Shown here piece after piece: positions 56,649-64,000 of a stretch of DNA of 64,000 nt. This stretch comes from Nocardia cyriacigeorgica (GTDB lineage: Bacteria; Actinomycetota; Actinomycetes; Mycobacteriales; Mycobacteriaceae): assembly GCF_005863245.1 (NCBI RefSeq), contig NZ_VBUT01000005.1:124001-188000 (forward strand), read 5' to 3'. The notes under the pieces were generated by a model. It was not told where the DNA came from, ran no database searches, and saw only the letters and a list, made by a program, of their open reading frames with translations. The position numbers and the translations under genes are program-made. How positions within the stretch are numbered: position 1 is the first letter of the stretch; each line of letters begins with the position of its first letter.

Positions 56649-57275
56649 GTGACTTCTAGCGGTTCCCCACGGGTCTATGATGGTCGCCCGGTCGAGGATC
56701 GCCGGGCCGAGCGGCGCGAGCAGTTCCTCGCCGCCGGGCTCGCCGTGTTCGGCGACCAGGGCTACCACGGAAGTTCGATCACGGGAATATGCAAGGCCGC
56801 CGGTCTGGCGCGCGCGCAATTCTATGAGCACTTCGGAAATCGGGAGGAATTGCTCCTCGCGGTCTACGACCTGATCCAGACCGAGGCGCGGTCGGCGGTG
56901 GTCGAAGCTCTTACCACCCTGGACGAGGAGGCCGACGCGGTCACCCGTGCTTCGGTCGCGGTGCGTGCCTATGCGGAGTCGATCGGCAAGGATCCGCGCC
57001 GGGCCCGGGTGTCGTTCGCCGAAATCGTCGGTGTGAGTGCCGACGTCGAGAAACATCGCGTGGAACAGCGCGAGATCTGGGTCGAGTTCTTCATCGCCGA
57101 GCTGAAACGGGCGCGCGGCCCCGAGTTCGTGCCGGCCGGCGGTTTCCGGGCTGCCGCGACCGGATTCATCGGGGCGCTGATGGCGCTTGTGCACCAGTGG
57201 AGCGGTGCTGGATCGCGTGCCGAACTGGAGGATCTGGTCGAGGTTCTCACGCGTTTCCTTGTCAGCGTGATGTGA
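56649..57275 (+). CDS. TetR/AcrR-family regulator
   Basis: GTG 56649 gives 208 residues; upstream extension of the open frame overlaps the divergent gene. The HTH is at about 20-65 (FGDQGYHGSSITGICKAAGL, RAQFYEHFGNREELLLAVY). The ligand-binding domain contains SVAVRAYAESIGKDPRRARV and ends with a hydrophobic helix (FIGALMALVHQW). It is divergent from the glycosylase-like gene. No convincing palindrome was found between them, so its target is not assigned. Confidence 0.9.
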   Translation: MTSSGSPRVYDGRPVEDRRAERREQFLAAGLAVFGDQGYHGSSITGICKAAGLARAQFYEHFGNREELLLAVYDLIQTEARSAVVEALTTLDEEADAVTRASVAVRAYAESIGKDPRRARVSFAEIVGVSADVEKHRVEQREIWVEFFIAELKRARGPEFVPAGGFRAAATGFIGALMALVHQWSGAGSRAELEDLVEVLTRFLVSVM

Positions 57276-57432
57276 AAAGTTCTCGCCCGTCACCGGCACG
57301 ACATCCGGTGTGCGCCTTCCTTCTTTGCAAGGCTCCCCCGGAGAGCCCGGCCGACGGCACGGGCTGTATTCCTGCCGTCACCGGCACCTGCGCTGCATCG
57401 GAATACCCGTTCAAGGTCCCCGTCGGCACCGC

Positions 57433-57455
57433 TATTATCGTGGACAACGATAATA
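57433..57455. promoter_or_regulatory. Perfect palindrome in the promoter of the TetR gene at 57487
   Basis: TATTATCGT (57433-57441) and ACGATAATA (57447-57455) are exact complements with a five-base centre, 31 bases before the ATG. The AT-rich sequence stands out from its surroundings and is the likely autoregulatory operator. Confidence 0.75.
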
Positions 57456-57486
57456 TTAGCGCCGTTAACTATTGCTAGGTGGTGCC

Positions 57487-58107
57487 ATGGCAACGTCGAA
57501 TACGCCGTACCATCACGGCGATCTTCCCGCCGCGCTGGTTCGCGCGGCGATGGAGCTCCTGGAAGAGAACGGCGAACTGTCACTGCGTGCGGCGGCCCGG
57601 CGGGCCGGTGTGTCCACCGCCGCGCCGTACCGGCACTTCGCCGACCGGGAGGCGCTGGTGTCGGCGGTGGCCGCGGTGGGTTATCGCGAGCTGGCCGCGG
57701 CGCTCGCCGCTGCGAACCCGGCGCCGAAGACGGCCGAGGACTTTTCCGATATCGCGATCGCCTACGTCCGGTTCGCGCTCGCGCGTCCGGGGCTGTTCCG
57801 GGCCATGTTCTCCGAGCCGTGCGATCCCGCCAGCCCCGAGCGAGCCGCTGCCACCGCCGCGATCCATGAGTACGTGCGGGCGATCGTGCGCCAGGCGTTC
57901 CCCGATGCCGACGAGGAAGCGCTGGCCACCGCGATGTGGTCGATGGTGCACGGTTTGGCGTTCTTGTTCCTGCACGGCAAGTTCGACGCGGACGCGCTGG
58001 GGCAGCCCGGCGATACCGTGCGTGCGGCCGTCCACTCGGTGCTCGGGCCAGCGGTACGCCCCCGGCCGCGGCGAACCACGCGCGCAGCCGTCCGGCCGCA
58101 CCCCTGA
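57487..58107 (+). CDS. TetR/AcrR-family regulator (WHG-type)
   Basis: ATG 57487 with AGGTGGT upstream gives 206 residues. The HTH is near the N-terminus: HHGDLPAALVRAAMELLEEN then RRAGVSTAAPYRHFADREAL. The C-terminal helix MWSMVHGLAFLFLHGKF is the WHG-like domain of TetR proteins. A perfect AT-rich palindrome lies just upstream (57433-57455). It is convergent with the quinone oxidoreductase gene, whose promoter holds a different palindrome, so it is probably not that gene's regulator unless it recognises both. Confidence 0.92.
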   Translation: MATSNTPYHHGDLPAALVRAAMELLEENGELSLRAAARRAGVSTAAPYRHFADREALVSAVAAVGYRELAAALAAANPAPKTAEDFSDIAIAYVRFALARPGLFRAMFSEPCDPASPERAAATAAIHEYVRAIVRQAFPDADEEALATAMWSMVHGLAFLFLHGKFDADALGQPGDTVRAAVHSVLGPAVRPRPRRTTRAAVRPHP

Positions 58108-59100
58108 TCAGGGCTCGCGCACTGTGAGCAGCACCTTGCCGACGGTCTGCGCCGAATCCAGCAACGGGTGCGCGCCGGCAACCTCGGCGATCGGGATCTC
58201 GGCGGAAACGACCGGCCGGACAACACCTTCGGCGATGCGCGGCCACAGGTTCGTGCGCAGGTCGGCGATGATGTCGGCCTTGGATCCGTGACCCTGTTCC
58301 GGGCGTCGGCGCAGGTTCGTCACATGGATCGAACCTCGCTTGCCGAGCAGTACCGCGAGGTTCACCTCGGCGACCGCGCCGTCCTGCAATCCGATGATGG
58401 TCAGATCTCCGTCTTCGGCCAAGGTGTCCACATTGCGGGCCAGGTAACCGGCGCCCATGATGTCGAGGATCACGTCGGCACCGCCGTATTCCGCGGTGAC
58501 GACGGAGACGAAATCCTGATCGCGATAGTTGATCAGCGTATCCGCGCCCAGTTCACGGCAGCGATCGAGCTTGAACTGGGATCCGGCGGTCACCGCGACG
58601 CGGGCACCGAGCGCCTTGCCCACCTGGATGGCATGGGTCCCGATGCCGCTGCCGCCACCGTGGATCAGCAGCGTCTGCCCGGCGCGCAGGCCCCCGGCCA
58701 TCACCACATTCGACCAGACTGTGGCGGCTGCCTCGGGCAGCGCGGCCGCGGCCGTCACGCTCACGCCTTCCGGAACCGGCAGCACCTGAGTGGCAGGGAC
58801 GTTCACCCGTTCGGCATAGCCACCGCCTGCCAGTAGCGCGCACACCGCGTCGCCCGGCCGCCATTCGGTGACGCCGTCGCCGACCGCGGCCACGTAGCCG
58901 GACACCTCGAGGCCGAGGATGTCGCTGGCACCCGGCGGCGGCGGATAGACGCCCCACCGCTGCATGATGTCGGCCCGGTTGACCCCGGCGGCGACCACAT
59001 CGATCGCTACTTCGCCGGGACCGGCTGCGGGGAGGTCGTCGACCTCGCCCCATGTCATGACCTCCGGCCCTCCGTAACCGTCGAGCGTCACCGCGAACAT
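58108..59100 (-). CDS. NADPH:quinone oxidoreductase family protein
   Basis: ATG 59100 follows GGAAGG. The 330-residue MDR protein starts MFAVTLDGYGGPEVMTWGEV and has VVAAGVNRADIMQRWGVYPP, GLEVSGYVAAVGDGVTEWRPGD with the break in between, LLIHGGGSGIGTHAIQVGKA as the NADPH-binding loop, and no zinc ligands, as in zeta-crystallin-type quinone reductases (PIG3-like). It reduces quinones or enones with NADPH, protecting from electrophiles. The promoter has a 29-base dyad (59116-59144) that would block transcription, so induction by a quinone-like compound is likely. Its stop meets the TetR stop. Confidence 0.9.
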   Translation of the reverse strand: MFAVTLDGYGGPEVMTWGEVDDLPAAGPGEVAIDVVAAGVNRADIMQRWGVYPPPPGASDILGLEVSGYVAAVGDGVTEWRPGDAVCALLAGGGYAERVNVPATQVLPVPEGVSVTAAAALPEAAATVWSNVVMAGGLRAGQTLLIHGGGSGIGTHAIQVGKALGARVAVTAGSQFKLDRCRELGADTLINYRDQDFVSVVTAEYGGADVILDIMGAGYLARNVDTLAEDGDLTIIGLQDGAVAEVNLAVLLGKRGSIHVTNLRRRPEQGHGSKADIIADLRTNLWPRIAEGVVRPVVSAEIPIAEVAGAHPLLDSAQTVGKVLLTVREP

Positions 59101-59115
59101 GGCGTTCCTTCCGTC

Positions 59116-59144
59116 GAGTAATGTAAACAACGTTCACATTACTC
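59116..59144. promoter_or_regulatory. 29-bp dyad operator upstream of quinone oxidoreductase
   Basis: GAGTAATGT (59116-59124) and ACATTACTC (59136-59144) are exact arms, and the inner bases also nearly match (12 of 14 positions symmetric). It lies 16 bases before the ATG, where it could cover the -10 region. The form is typical of TetR sites. Confidence 0.75.
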
Positions 59145-59190
59145 GTCGTCGCGAGGCCGTCAACGTGGCCGAGCCGATGTCACACCCACC

Positions 59191-60453
59191 TCACCGGCCG
59201 GGGGAGTGGCTCCGTCGTGTGCCGGGTTCACCGCGCCAATGCAGCACCTCCAAGGCCGCGGCGACGGCGACAATGTTGTCGCCCAAGGGTTTCGGGAGCA
59301 GCTCGTCGGCACGGGCGAGGCGGCGGATGATGGTGTTGCGATGGATGAACAATCGCTGCGCCGTGCGTGAGGTGTTGCACAGCTGCTGGATGTAGCCGCG
59401 CACAACGGTCAACGTCTCCGCATCTGCGGTGAGTAGCTCGCCGAGCGTGTCGCGCACGAACTCGTCGGCACGAGCCGGGTCGCGGGTGAGCAACGCGACC
59501 ACCGCGATGTCGTCATAGCGCGCCACCTGTTGCGGCGCGGTGAGGCGCGCGAGCAGCTGCTGCGTGGTCGCCGCGTCGAGATGGCTGCGCCGGAAACCGT
59601 CGACACCCCGGCCGGGACGCCCGATCGCGAGGCGGATGGAGTCGTAGGCCGAGATGTCCGCGGCGAGCGCCGCGGTATCGAGAACCGTTGCGGTCGGCAG
59701 CCACAACCAGAGCGCGTTCGCGCCGGCGATCACGGTCAACCGGCCCGCGGCGCCGCTGTGCCGGGTCAGGATCTCGGCGGCGGCATCGAGCTCACCGGCC
59801 GCGGTCGCCGAGGTATCCCAGACGATGGCAGCGGTGTGCGGGCCGGTCAGGCGGTAGCCGAGTTGCGCTTCCGCCCGGGACCGCGGGATGGCGGCTCCTT
59901 CGATGAGGAGGGTGGCGGCGGTGAGCCGCTCGGCGTGCGTGCCGCGGGTCAGTGCGCGACGCTCGGCGTCCATCGCCACGCCGACCGCCTCGACGATGTC
60001 ATCGATGAAGGTGCTCACCGACTGTGCCGAGAGGTCGAACAATTCCGGCAGGTCGGCGGTGTCGGTGGCCTCGGCGAAGCAGGTCTGCATCCAGCGGCGC
60101 CAGGCCAGGCTCTGCCCGGTGCGGTAGGCATTGAGGATCGACTTGTCCAAGCCGCGGCGAACCATGTCGCGAGCGCTGGCCAGCAGTTCCGGCGGGGCGT
60201 CGGCGGTGACCCGGCGCCCGGGCTCGTGCATATTGGCGAACGCCCATTGCCGCAGCACGGCGACGTTGCCGCGTTGGACGGCCTCGGCCAGTGCCGGGTC
60301 CTCGGCGATCGGACGCAGCGGCGCGCCGCGCAACGTTTCCCTGCGGTCTCCGAACCAACTGTCGGCCGAATCGAACGCAGTCCGGGCGGCACGCCGCCAG
60401 ATTTCGGCCACCTGGCCGGACGGGCGAGGCCACGACTGTTCCATAGTGAACAC
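59191..60453 (-). CDS. PucR-type helix-turn-helix regulator
   Basis: The protein is 420 residues from GTG 60453, or 417 from ATG 60444. The N-terminal half is helical (EIWRRAARTAFDSADSWFG; LDKSILNAYRTGQSLAWRRW) and the middle contains a GGDEF-like CdaR/PucR sensory fold (HTAAIVWDTSATAAGEL). The C-terminal HTH_30 domain has YIQQLCNTSRTAQRLFIHRN then TIIRRLARADELL, the PucR C-terminal DNA-binding pattern. The role is transcription control, probably of the divergent membrane transporter gene at 60569. A short palindrome overlaps its start codon. Confidence 0.87.
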   Translation of the reverse strand: MFTMEQSWPRPSGQVAEIWRRAARTAFDSADSWFGDRRETLRGAPLRPIAEDPALAEAVQRGNVAVLRQWAFANMHEPGRRVTADAPPELLASARDMVRRGLDKSILNAYRTGQSLAWRRWMQTCFAEATDTADLPELFDLSAQSVSTFIDDIVEAVGVAMDAERRALTRGTHAERLTAATLLIEGAAIPRSRAEAQLGYRLTGPHTAAIVWDTSATAAGELDAAAEILTRHSGAAGRLTVIAGANALWLWLPTATVLDTAALAADISAYDSIRLAIGRPGRGVDGFRRSHLDAATTQQLLARLTAPQQVARYDDIAVVALLTRDPARADEFVRDTLGELLTADAETLTVVRGYIQQLCNTSRTAQRLFIHRNTIIRRLARADELLPKPLGDNIVAVAAALEVLHWRGEPGTRRSHSPGR

Positions 60454-60457
60454 TATG
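60442..60457. promoter_or_regulatory. Palindrome overlapping the PucR gene start
   Basis: CATAGTG (60442-60448) and CACTATG (60451-60457) are exact complements with a two-base centre, spanning both possible start codons (60453 and 60444). It could be an autoregulatory site for the gene or for the divergent transporter. Confidence 0.55.
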
Positions 60458-60568
60458 CACCTTGATGGCGCCCGATCGGTGGCATTATGTGCTCGATCGC
60501 GCGGTGTCTGCGGAGGATCGTCGATCGCGTTAGGCGACCACCATTCCTACCCGACCAGGAGCATGCAC

Positions 60569-61900
60569 ATGAGCGACAGCTTCGTCACCGATCGCGGATC
60601 GTTGCCGCCCACCGAGGCGCGCTCGATCCGATTCCGCTGGATCATGCCGGTTGCCGTGGTCACGCTGTTCGCGTCCTTGCTCGGCCTGATGTACCTGGCC
60701 TATGTCGCGAATCCGGACCAGAACCTGCACGACTACCCGATAGCGGTCGTCGACAACGATGCCGGCACCGAACTCGGCCCGCCCGGGCACCGGACCCGCA
60801 TCGATTACGGCGCCCAGGTGCTCGAGGCCATTACGGCGAACACCTCCGGCGACCGCTTCGACCTGCGCGTCGTCGGCATCGACGAAGCCCAGCAGCTGAT
60901 GCAGGACGGCCGGGTCTATGGTGCCGTGATCATCCCCGGCGACTTCACCCAGCAGATGCTGAACCTGGGCGCCGGACCGGCGGTGGCGGGCGAGCTGCGG
61001 CGGCCGTCGATCACCGTCGAGACGAATCCGCGTCTCGGCCCGTTCAGTACCTCGATCACCACGCGCTTCGCCGACCAGACGATCGAATCGGTCAATGCCG
61101 CCCTCGGTCCCGAACTCAGCGCCCGGGTGCAGCAGCAGCTGCGCCCCGAGGAACCGATCGGTGCCGCGCAGCTGATCCTGGAGGAGCCCGTCGAACCGAT
61201 CGTGCAGCCCTATCACGGCATGCCCGAAGGATCCGGCCAGGGCCTGACCGCGTTCTTCTTCGCGCTGACCATCTTGCTGGGCGGTATGACCGGCGCCATG
61301 ACCATCCACGCCATCATCGACTCGATGCTCGGCTTCGCTCCCACCGAATACGGCCCGTACTTCAGTCATTCGCCCGCCGCATCGATCTCGCGGCTGCGCA
61401 CCCTGCTGATCAAATGGGGCACGATGGCGGTGGCCGCCGCAGCGAGCTCGGGTGCCCTGATCGGTATCGGTGCCGTCCTGGACGTGCATATCGACCGTCC
61501 GCTGGCGCTGTTCCTCTACAGCACCTTCGCGATGACGGCGGTCGGTGTCACCGCGTTGACGGTCATGGCGGCCGTTGGTTCGGTGGGCATCCTGGTCAAC
61601 CTGATCGTGTTCGTCATCCTCGGTATGCCGTCGGCCGGCGGAACCATTCCGGTGGAGGCGACGCCGCGCTTCTTCGACCGGCTGGCCGACGTCGAACCAT
61701 TGCGTCAGGTCTATCTCGCTGTCCGCTCGCTGATGTACTTCGACGGCAGCGCCGCGGCCGGACTGGACCGGGGTGTCTGGATGACTGTCGCCGGACTGGC
61801 CGTCGGTGTCGTGTCCGGGGTTCTGATCACCGCCATGTATGACCGGAAGGGGCTGACCCGCACGGCTCGTCCTGCGGTCGCGGCGCTGCAACCGGCCTGA
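60569..61900 (+). CDS. YhgE/Pip-like ABC-2 membrane protein
   Basis: ATG 60569 with AGGAGC seven bases upstream gives 443 residues. One helix (IMPVAVVTLFASLLGLMYL) is followed by a large extracytoplasmic region with YPIAVVDNDAGTELG, typical of YhgE/Pip and ABC-2 permeases, and then about five membrane helices, including TAFFFALTILLGGMTGAMTI and GVTALTVMAAVGSVGILVNL. Its probable job is export of lipids, peptides or drugs, or interaction with phages in the Pip sense; no ATPase gene is adjacent. It is divergent from the PucR gene. A long hairpin ends the unit. Confidence 0.83.
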   Translation: MSDSFVTDRGSLPPTEARSIRFRWIMPVAVVTLFASLLGLMYLAYVANPDQNLHDYPIAVVDNDAGTELGPPGHRTRIDYGAQVLEAITANTSGDRFDLRVVGIDEAQQLMQDGRVYGAVIIPGDFTQQMLNLGAGPAVAGELRRPSITVETNPRLGPFSTSITTRFADQTIESVNAALGPELSARVQQQLRPEEPIGAAQLILEEPVEPIVQPYHGMPEGSGQGLTAFFFALTILLGGMTGAMTIHAIIDSMLGFAPTEYGPYFSHSPAASISRLRTLLIKWGTMAVAAAASSGALIGIGAVLDVHIDRPLALFLYSTFAMTAVGVTALTVMAAVGSVGILVNLIVFVILGMPSAGGTIPVEATPRFFDRLADVEPLRQVYLAVRSLMYFDGSAAAGLDRGVWMTVAGLAVGVVSGVLITAMYDRKGLTRTARPAVAALQPA

Positions 61901-61919
61901 CCGCAGACCCTTCCATCGC

Positions 61920-61967
61920 AAACACGTTCGGCCTGAACAGCTTCGGCGGTTCAGGCCGAACGTGTTT
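61920..61967. terminator. 19-bp perfect hairpin between convergent genes
   Basis: AAACACGTTCGGCCTGAAC (61920-61938) is followed by a ten-base loop and its exact complement (61949-61967), ending in TTT. It starts 20 bases after the transporter stop and 49 bases short of the hydrolase stop, and would work in both directions. Confidence 0.9.
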
Positions 61968-62015
61968 CCGCGGCCCATCCACCGTGAAAGCCGCCGCTGA
62001 ATCGGAATGCCCGCG

Positions 62016-62978
62016 TCAGTGCAGTGCTGACCTCAGCGTGTCCTGCGCCAGCTTGATGGCCGCGGTCGCGGCGTGGGTGGAGCGCATCGAGTTGATCATC
62101 ATGAAGTCGTGGATGATTCCGCCGAAACGCACCTGGGTGACCGGAACGCCGGCCGCGCGGAGTTTCGCCGCGTACGCCTCGCCTTCGTCGCGGAGGACGT
62201 CGGCCTCGGCGGTGATCACCAGTGCGGGCGGCAGCCCCGATAGTTGGTCGATCGACGCACGCAGCGGGGAGGCGTAGATCTCCGCGCGCTGGGCCTCGTT
62301 ATCGGTGTATTGGTCCCAGAACCATTTCATGCCTTCGCGGGCGAGGAAGTAGTGCTCGGCGAACTGGTGGTAGGAACCGGTGTCGAAATCGGCGTTGGTC
62401 ACCGGGTACAGCAGCACCTGTTGGCTCACGTGGACGTCGCCTCGGTCCTTGGCCATCAGGGCGAATACCGCGGACATATTGCCGCCGACGGAGTCGCCCG
62501 CGACGGCGAAACGCGTTGCGTCGAGGCCCTTCTCGGCACCATGCGCGACGACCCACTGGGCCGCGGCATAGTTCTGTTCGATGGCCGTCGGATACTTCGC
62601 CTCCGGCGACAAGGTGTACTCCGGGAAGACCGCGGCAGCGCCGGCGCCGACCGCGAGTTCACGCACCAGGCGGTCGTGGGTGTGTGCGTTGCCGAACACC
62701 CACCCGGCGCCATGGATGTAGAAGACGACCGGCAACGGTCCGGTGGATCCGGCCGGCTTGACGATGCGCACGGGGACCGAGCCGGTCGGTCCGCCTTCGA
62801 CGGTGATCCACTCTTCGTCGATCTCCGGTTTCTCGATATCGCCGGACTGGACCTCGTCGACGGCCTTGCGGCCTTCTTCGGGCGGCAGTTGGTACAGGAA
62901 TGGCGGCGTATCGGTGGCCTTGCAGAATTCGGCGGCCTCGGGTTCGAGGACGGGCTGGATGTGCTGGTTGGTTGCCAT
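62016..62978 (-). CDS. Alpha/beta hydrolase (hormone-sensitive lipase family)
   Basis: ATG 62978 with GGGAG upstream gives 320 residues; GTG 62984 would add two. VFYIHGAGWVFGN is the HGGG-type oxyanion motif, FAVAGDSVGGNMS the GDSxGG nucleophile motif, ADVLRDEGEAYA the Asp region and FGGIIHDFMMI the catalytic His. These mark bacterial esterases/lipases of the HSL (Lip/AB hydrolase 3) family. It should cleave short-acyl or small-molecule esters in the cytoplasm. The possible TetR regulator at 63242 lies upstream on the same strand, with a weak dyad (63037-63053) between. Confidence 0.9.
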   Translation of the reverse strand: MATNQHIQPVLEPEAAEFCKATDTPPFLYQLPPEEGRKAVDEVQSGDIEKPEIDEEWITVEGGPTGSVPVRIVKPAGSTGPLPVVFYIHGAGWVFGNAHTHDRLVRELAVGAGAAAVFPEYTLSPEAKYPTAIEQNYAAAQWVVAHGAEKGLDATRFAVAGDSVGGNMSAVFALMAKDRGDVHVSQQVLLYPVTNADFDTGSYHQFAEHYFLAREGMKWFWDQYTDNEAQRAEIYASPLRASIDQLSGLPPALVITAEADVLRDEGEAYAAKLRAAGVPVTQVRFGGIIHDFMMINSMRSTHAATAAIKLAQDTLRSALH

Positions 62979-63036
62979 GGACACTTGCTCCCATCACGAG
63001 AATGTGTGCGGTGCCGGGCTCAGGCTAGTCCTGCAA

Positions 63037-63053
63037 TGTTAACGCTGGCAACA
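63037..63053. promoter_or_regulatory. Weak dyad upstream of the hydrolase
   Basis: TGTTAAC (63037-63043) and GGCAACA (63047-63053) are complementary at five of seven positions. It lies 59 bases before the hydrolase start. Low confidence as an operator. Confidence 0.25.
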
Positions 63054-63241
63054 CTTGGCCGGAAATGACTGTGCGCGAATATCTTCGACGACTCCGCCTG
63101 TCACTGATCAATGACACGGCCTGTGCCGATGCATAGTTTTTCCATATGGCTGTGCGATTTGCTGATAGGGGAATACTGAAACCACATGGCCGATAGGTTG
63201 CCTCGAATAGGGGGTGCGTTATCCGGAAGGCAGGAGTCCGG

Positions 63242-63919
63242 TCAGGCGGCGCGGTGCGGATGAAGCAGGGCCGAGATGAGCCGCTGTGCGTTGTCGACGG
63301 CGCGGTCGGCGTCGCCGTCTGCCGAACCCAGCAGCGGATCCAGTCCGCGGATATGCGGGGCCAGTGCGATGTGGGGGAGTGTTACCAGCAAGAGCGACAG
63401 CAGTGCGTCGGTATCGGCGTCACGGGATAGCTGCCCGGTGGCGACCGCGCGATCGATCAACGGGCGCAGCACCGCCAGGTAATCGTCGTTGACGACCTCC
63501 CGCACGGCGGTCCGTGCGACGGGGTCGTGTTCGAGGTTGGCGGCAGCGGTCATCGCGCGCTCGAGCGGATGATCATAGAAGTAGCGCACCCACGCCGCGG
63601 TCAGATCTCGCAGGGCCGCGAAAAAATCTGCGTCCCAGTCGAGTTCGCTCGCCGCTGACTCCATCGCGGTGCGAATGCGGTGGCTCGACAGTCGCGCGAG
63701 ATGGACGTACAGGTCGGCCTTGTCGGTGAAGTACTGGAACAGGCTGCCTTTGGCGACCCCGGCCTCACGCGCGATCGTGTTCAGGCTGCCGCCGCTGAAG
63801 CCGCGTGCGGCGAACTCCGCTTCGGCCGCGGCGACCACGGCCGCGCGGCGCGCTTCGGGAAGTCGCTGCCATGTTCCTGTCGGCAAGCGCCGGCCTCCTG
63901 TCCGGTTGGTGATTGACAC
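63242..63919 (-). CDS. TetR/AcrR-family regulator
   Basis: GTG 63919 gives 225 residues. After a basic extension, the HTH is at about 25-72 (EAEFAARGFSGGSLNTIARE, AGVAKGSLFQYFTDKADLYV). The C-terminal ligand domain is helical, with LDWDADFFAALRDLTAAWVR and LLLVTLPHIALAPHIRGLD, the form of TetR_C regulators of lipid or xenobiotic genes. Two adjoining copies of a 15-base palindrome lie 21-50 bases upstream (63940-63969), an excellent candidate for autoregulation. The gene on its other flank lies beyond the window. Confidence 0.92.
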   Translation of the reverse strand: MSITNRTGGRRLPTGTWQRLPEARRAAVVAAAEAEFAARGFSGGSLNTIAREAGVAKGSLFQYFTDKADLYVHLARLSSHRIRTAMESAASELDWDADFFAALRDLTAAWVRYFYDHPLERAMTAAANLEHDPVARTAVREVVNDDYLAVLRPLIDRAVATGQLSRDADTDALLSLLLVTLPHIALAPHIRGLDPLLGSADGDADRAVDNAQRLISALLHPHRAA

Positions 63920-63939
63920 GGTGTCGATTCGATCCTACA

Positions 63940-63969
63940 GTGACCACCAGTCATATGACCACTGGTCAT
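63940..63969. promoter_or_regulatory. Two adjoining copies of a 15-bp palindromic operator
   Basis: ATGACCACTGGTCAT (63955-63969) is a perfect 7+1+7 palindrome. The adjacent GTGACCACCAGTCAT (63940-63954) matches it at 12 of 15 positions. Their head-to-tail placement in the promoter of the TetR gene fits cooperative autorepression. Confidence 0.8.
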
Positions 63970-64000
63970 TTCCCTGGTCGTCCTGCGTGCGCGCCATTCA

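Overview
The window is GC-rich and actinobacterial, most likely from Nocardia or a close relative in the Mycobacteriales. The strongest pointer is one block, 20633-28062: pgsA2-like, gcvH, garA, ftsR, a DUF151 nuclease gene, a second MerR gene, then gcvP. It has the same gene order as the M. tuberculosis Rv1822-Rv1832 region, and a malate synthase G gene (Rv1837c relative) lies about 13 kb further on. A WhiB protein, a ThrE exporter, a secreted cutinase, a mycothiol-type maleylpyruvate isomerase relative and a mycobacterial-type fatty acyl-CoA reductase fit the same assignment. The species cannot be read from the sequence. I saw no tRNA, rRNA, CRISPR array, insertion sequence or phage structural gene.

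Left end (1-5900): an accessory-looking set with a small unknown protein divergent from an XRE/TPR-type regulator that overlaps an aminoglycoside-phosphotransferase-fold kinase. A probably frameshifted small gene follows, then DinB and maleylpyruvate-isomerase relatives, a thioredoxin-like protein with a CGWC centre, and the wreck of a methyltransferase gene.

5900-20500: a membrane Ser/Thr kinase, an IclR regulator with an alcohol dehydrogenase, a secreted cutinase, a two-domain fatty acyl-CoA reductase (wax ester or storage lipid metabolism), heme oxygenase, ThrE, a long acyl-CoA dehydrogenase/oxidase, PAP2 phosphatase, a NERD protein and a DUF2252 protein.

20600-28100: the conserved core. 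GcvH and GcvP belong to the glycine cleavage system, and gcvP sits behind a tandem glycine riboswitch (25008-25198). GarA, the FHA switch protein of 2-oxoglutarate metabolism, and FtsR, a MerR-type cell-division regulator, lie between them.

28452-32492: a single 1346-residue protein with no recognised N-terminal family and a C-terminal GH19/endolysin-like glycan hydrolase domain. It is the most unusual gene here. Beyond it are a TetR gene divergent from a virginiamycin-B-lyase-like gene, a membrane-anchored von Willebrand A protein, WhiB and HNH genes, a possible 41-residue ORF, a DM13 protein, two acyl-CoA dehydrogenases and glcB with a strong terminator.

43400-64000: mostly catabolic and regulatory cassettes. 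They include SDR plus hydrolase with a divergent TetR and a doubled operator, a GH15 glycosidase followed by an MFS transporter broken by a one-base frameshift, an orphan HypX, an MHYT membrane protein, an LVIVD/DUF305 pair, and several TetR or PucR regulators whose promoters carry clear palindromes.
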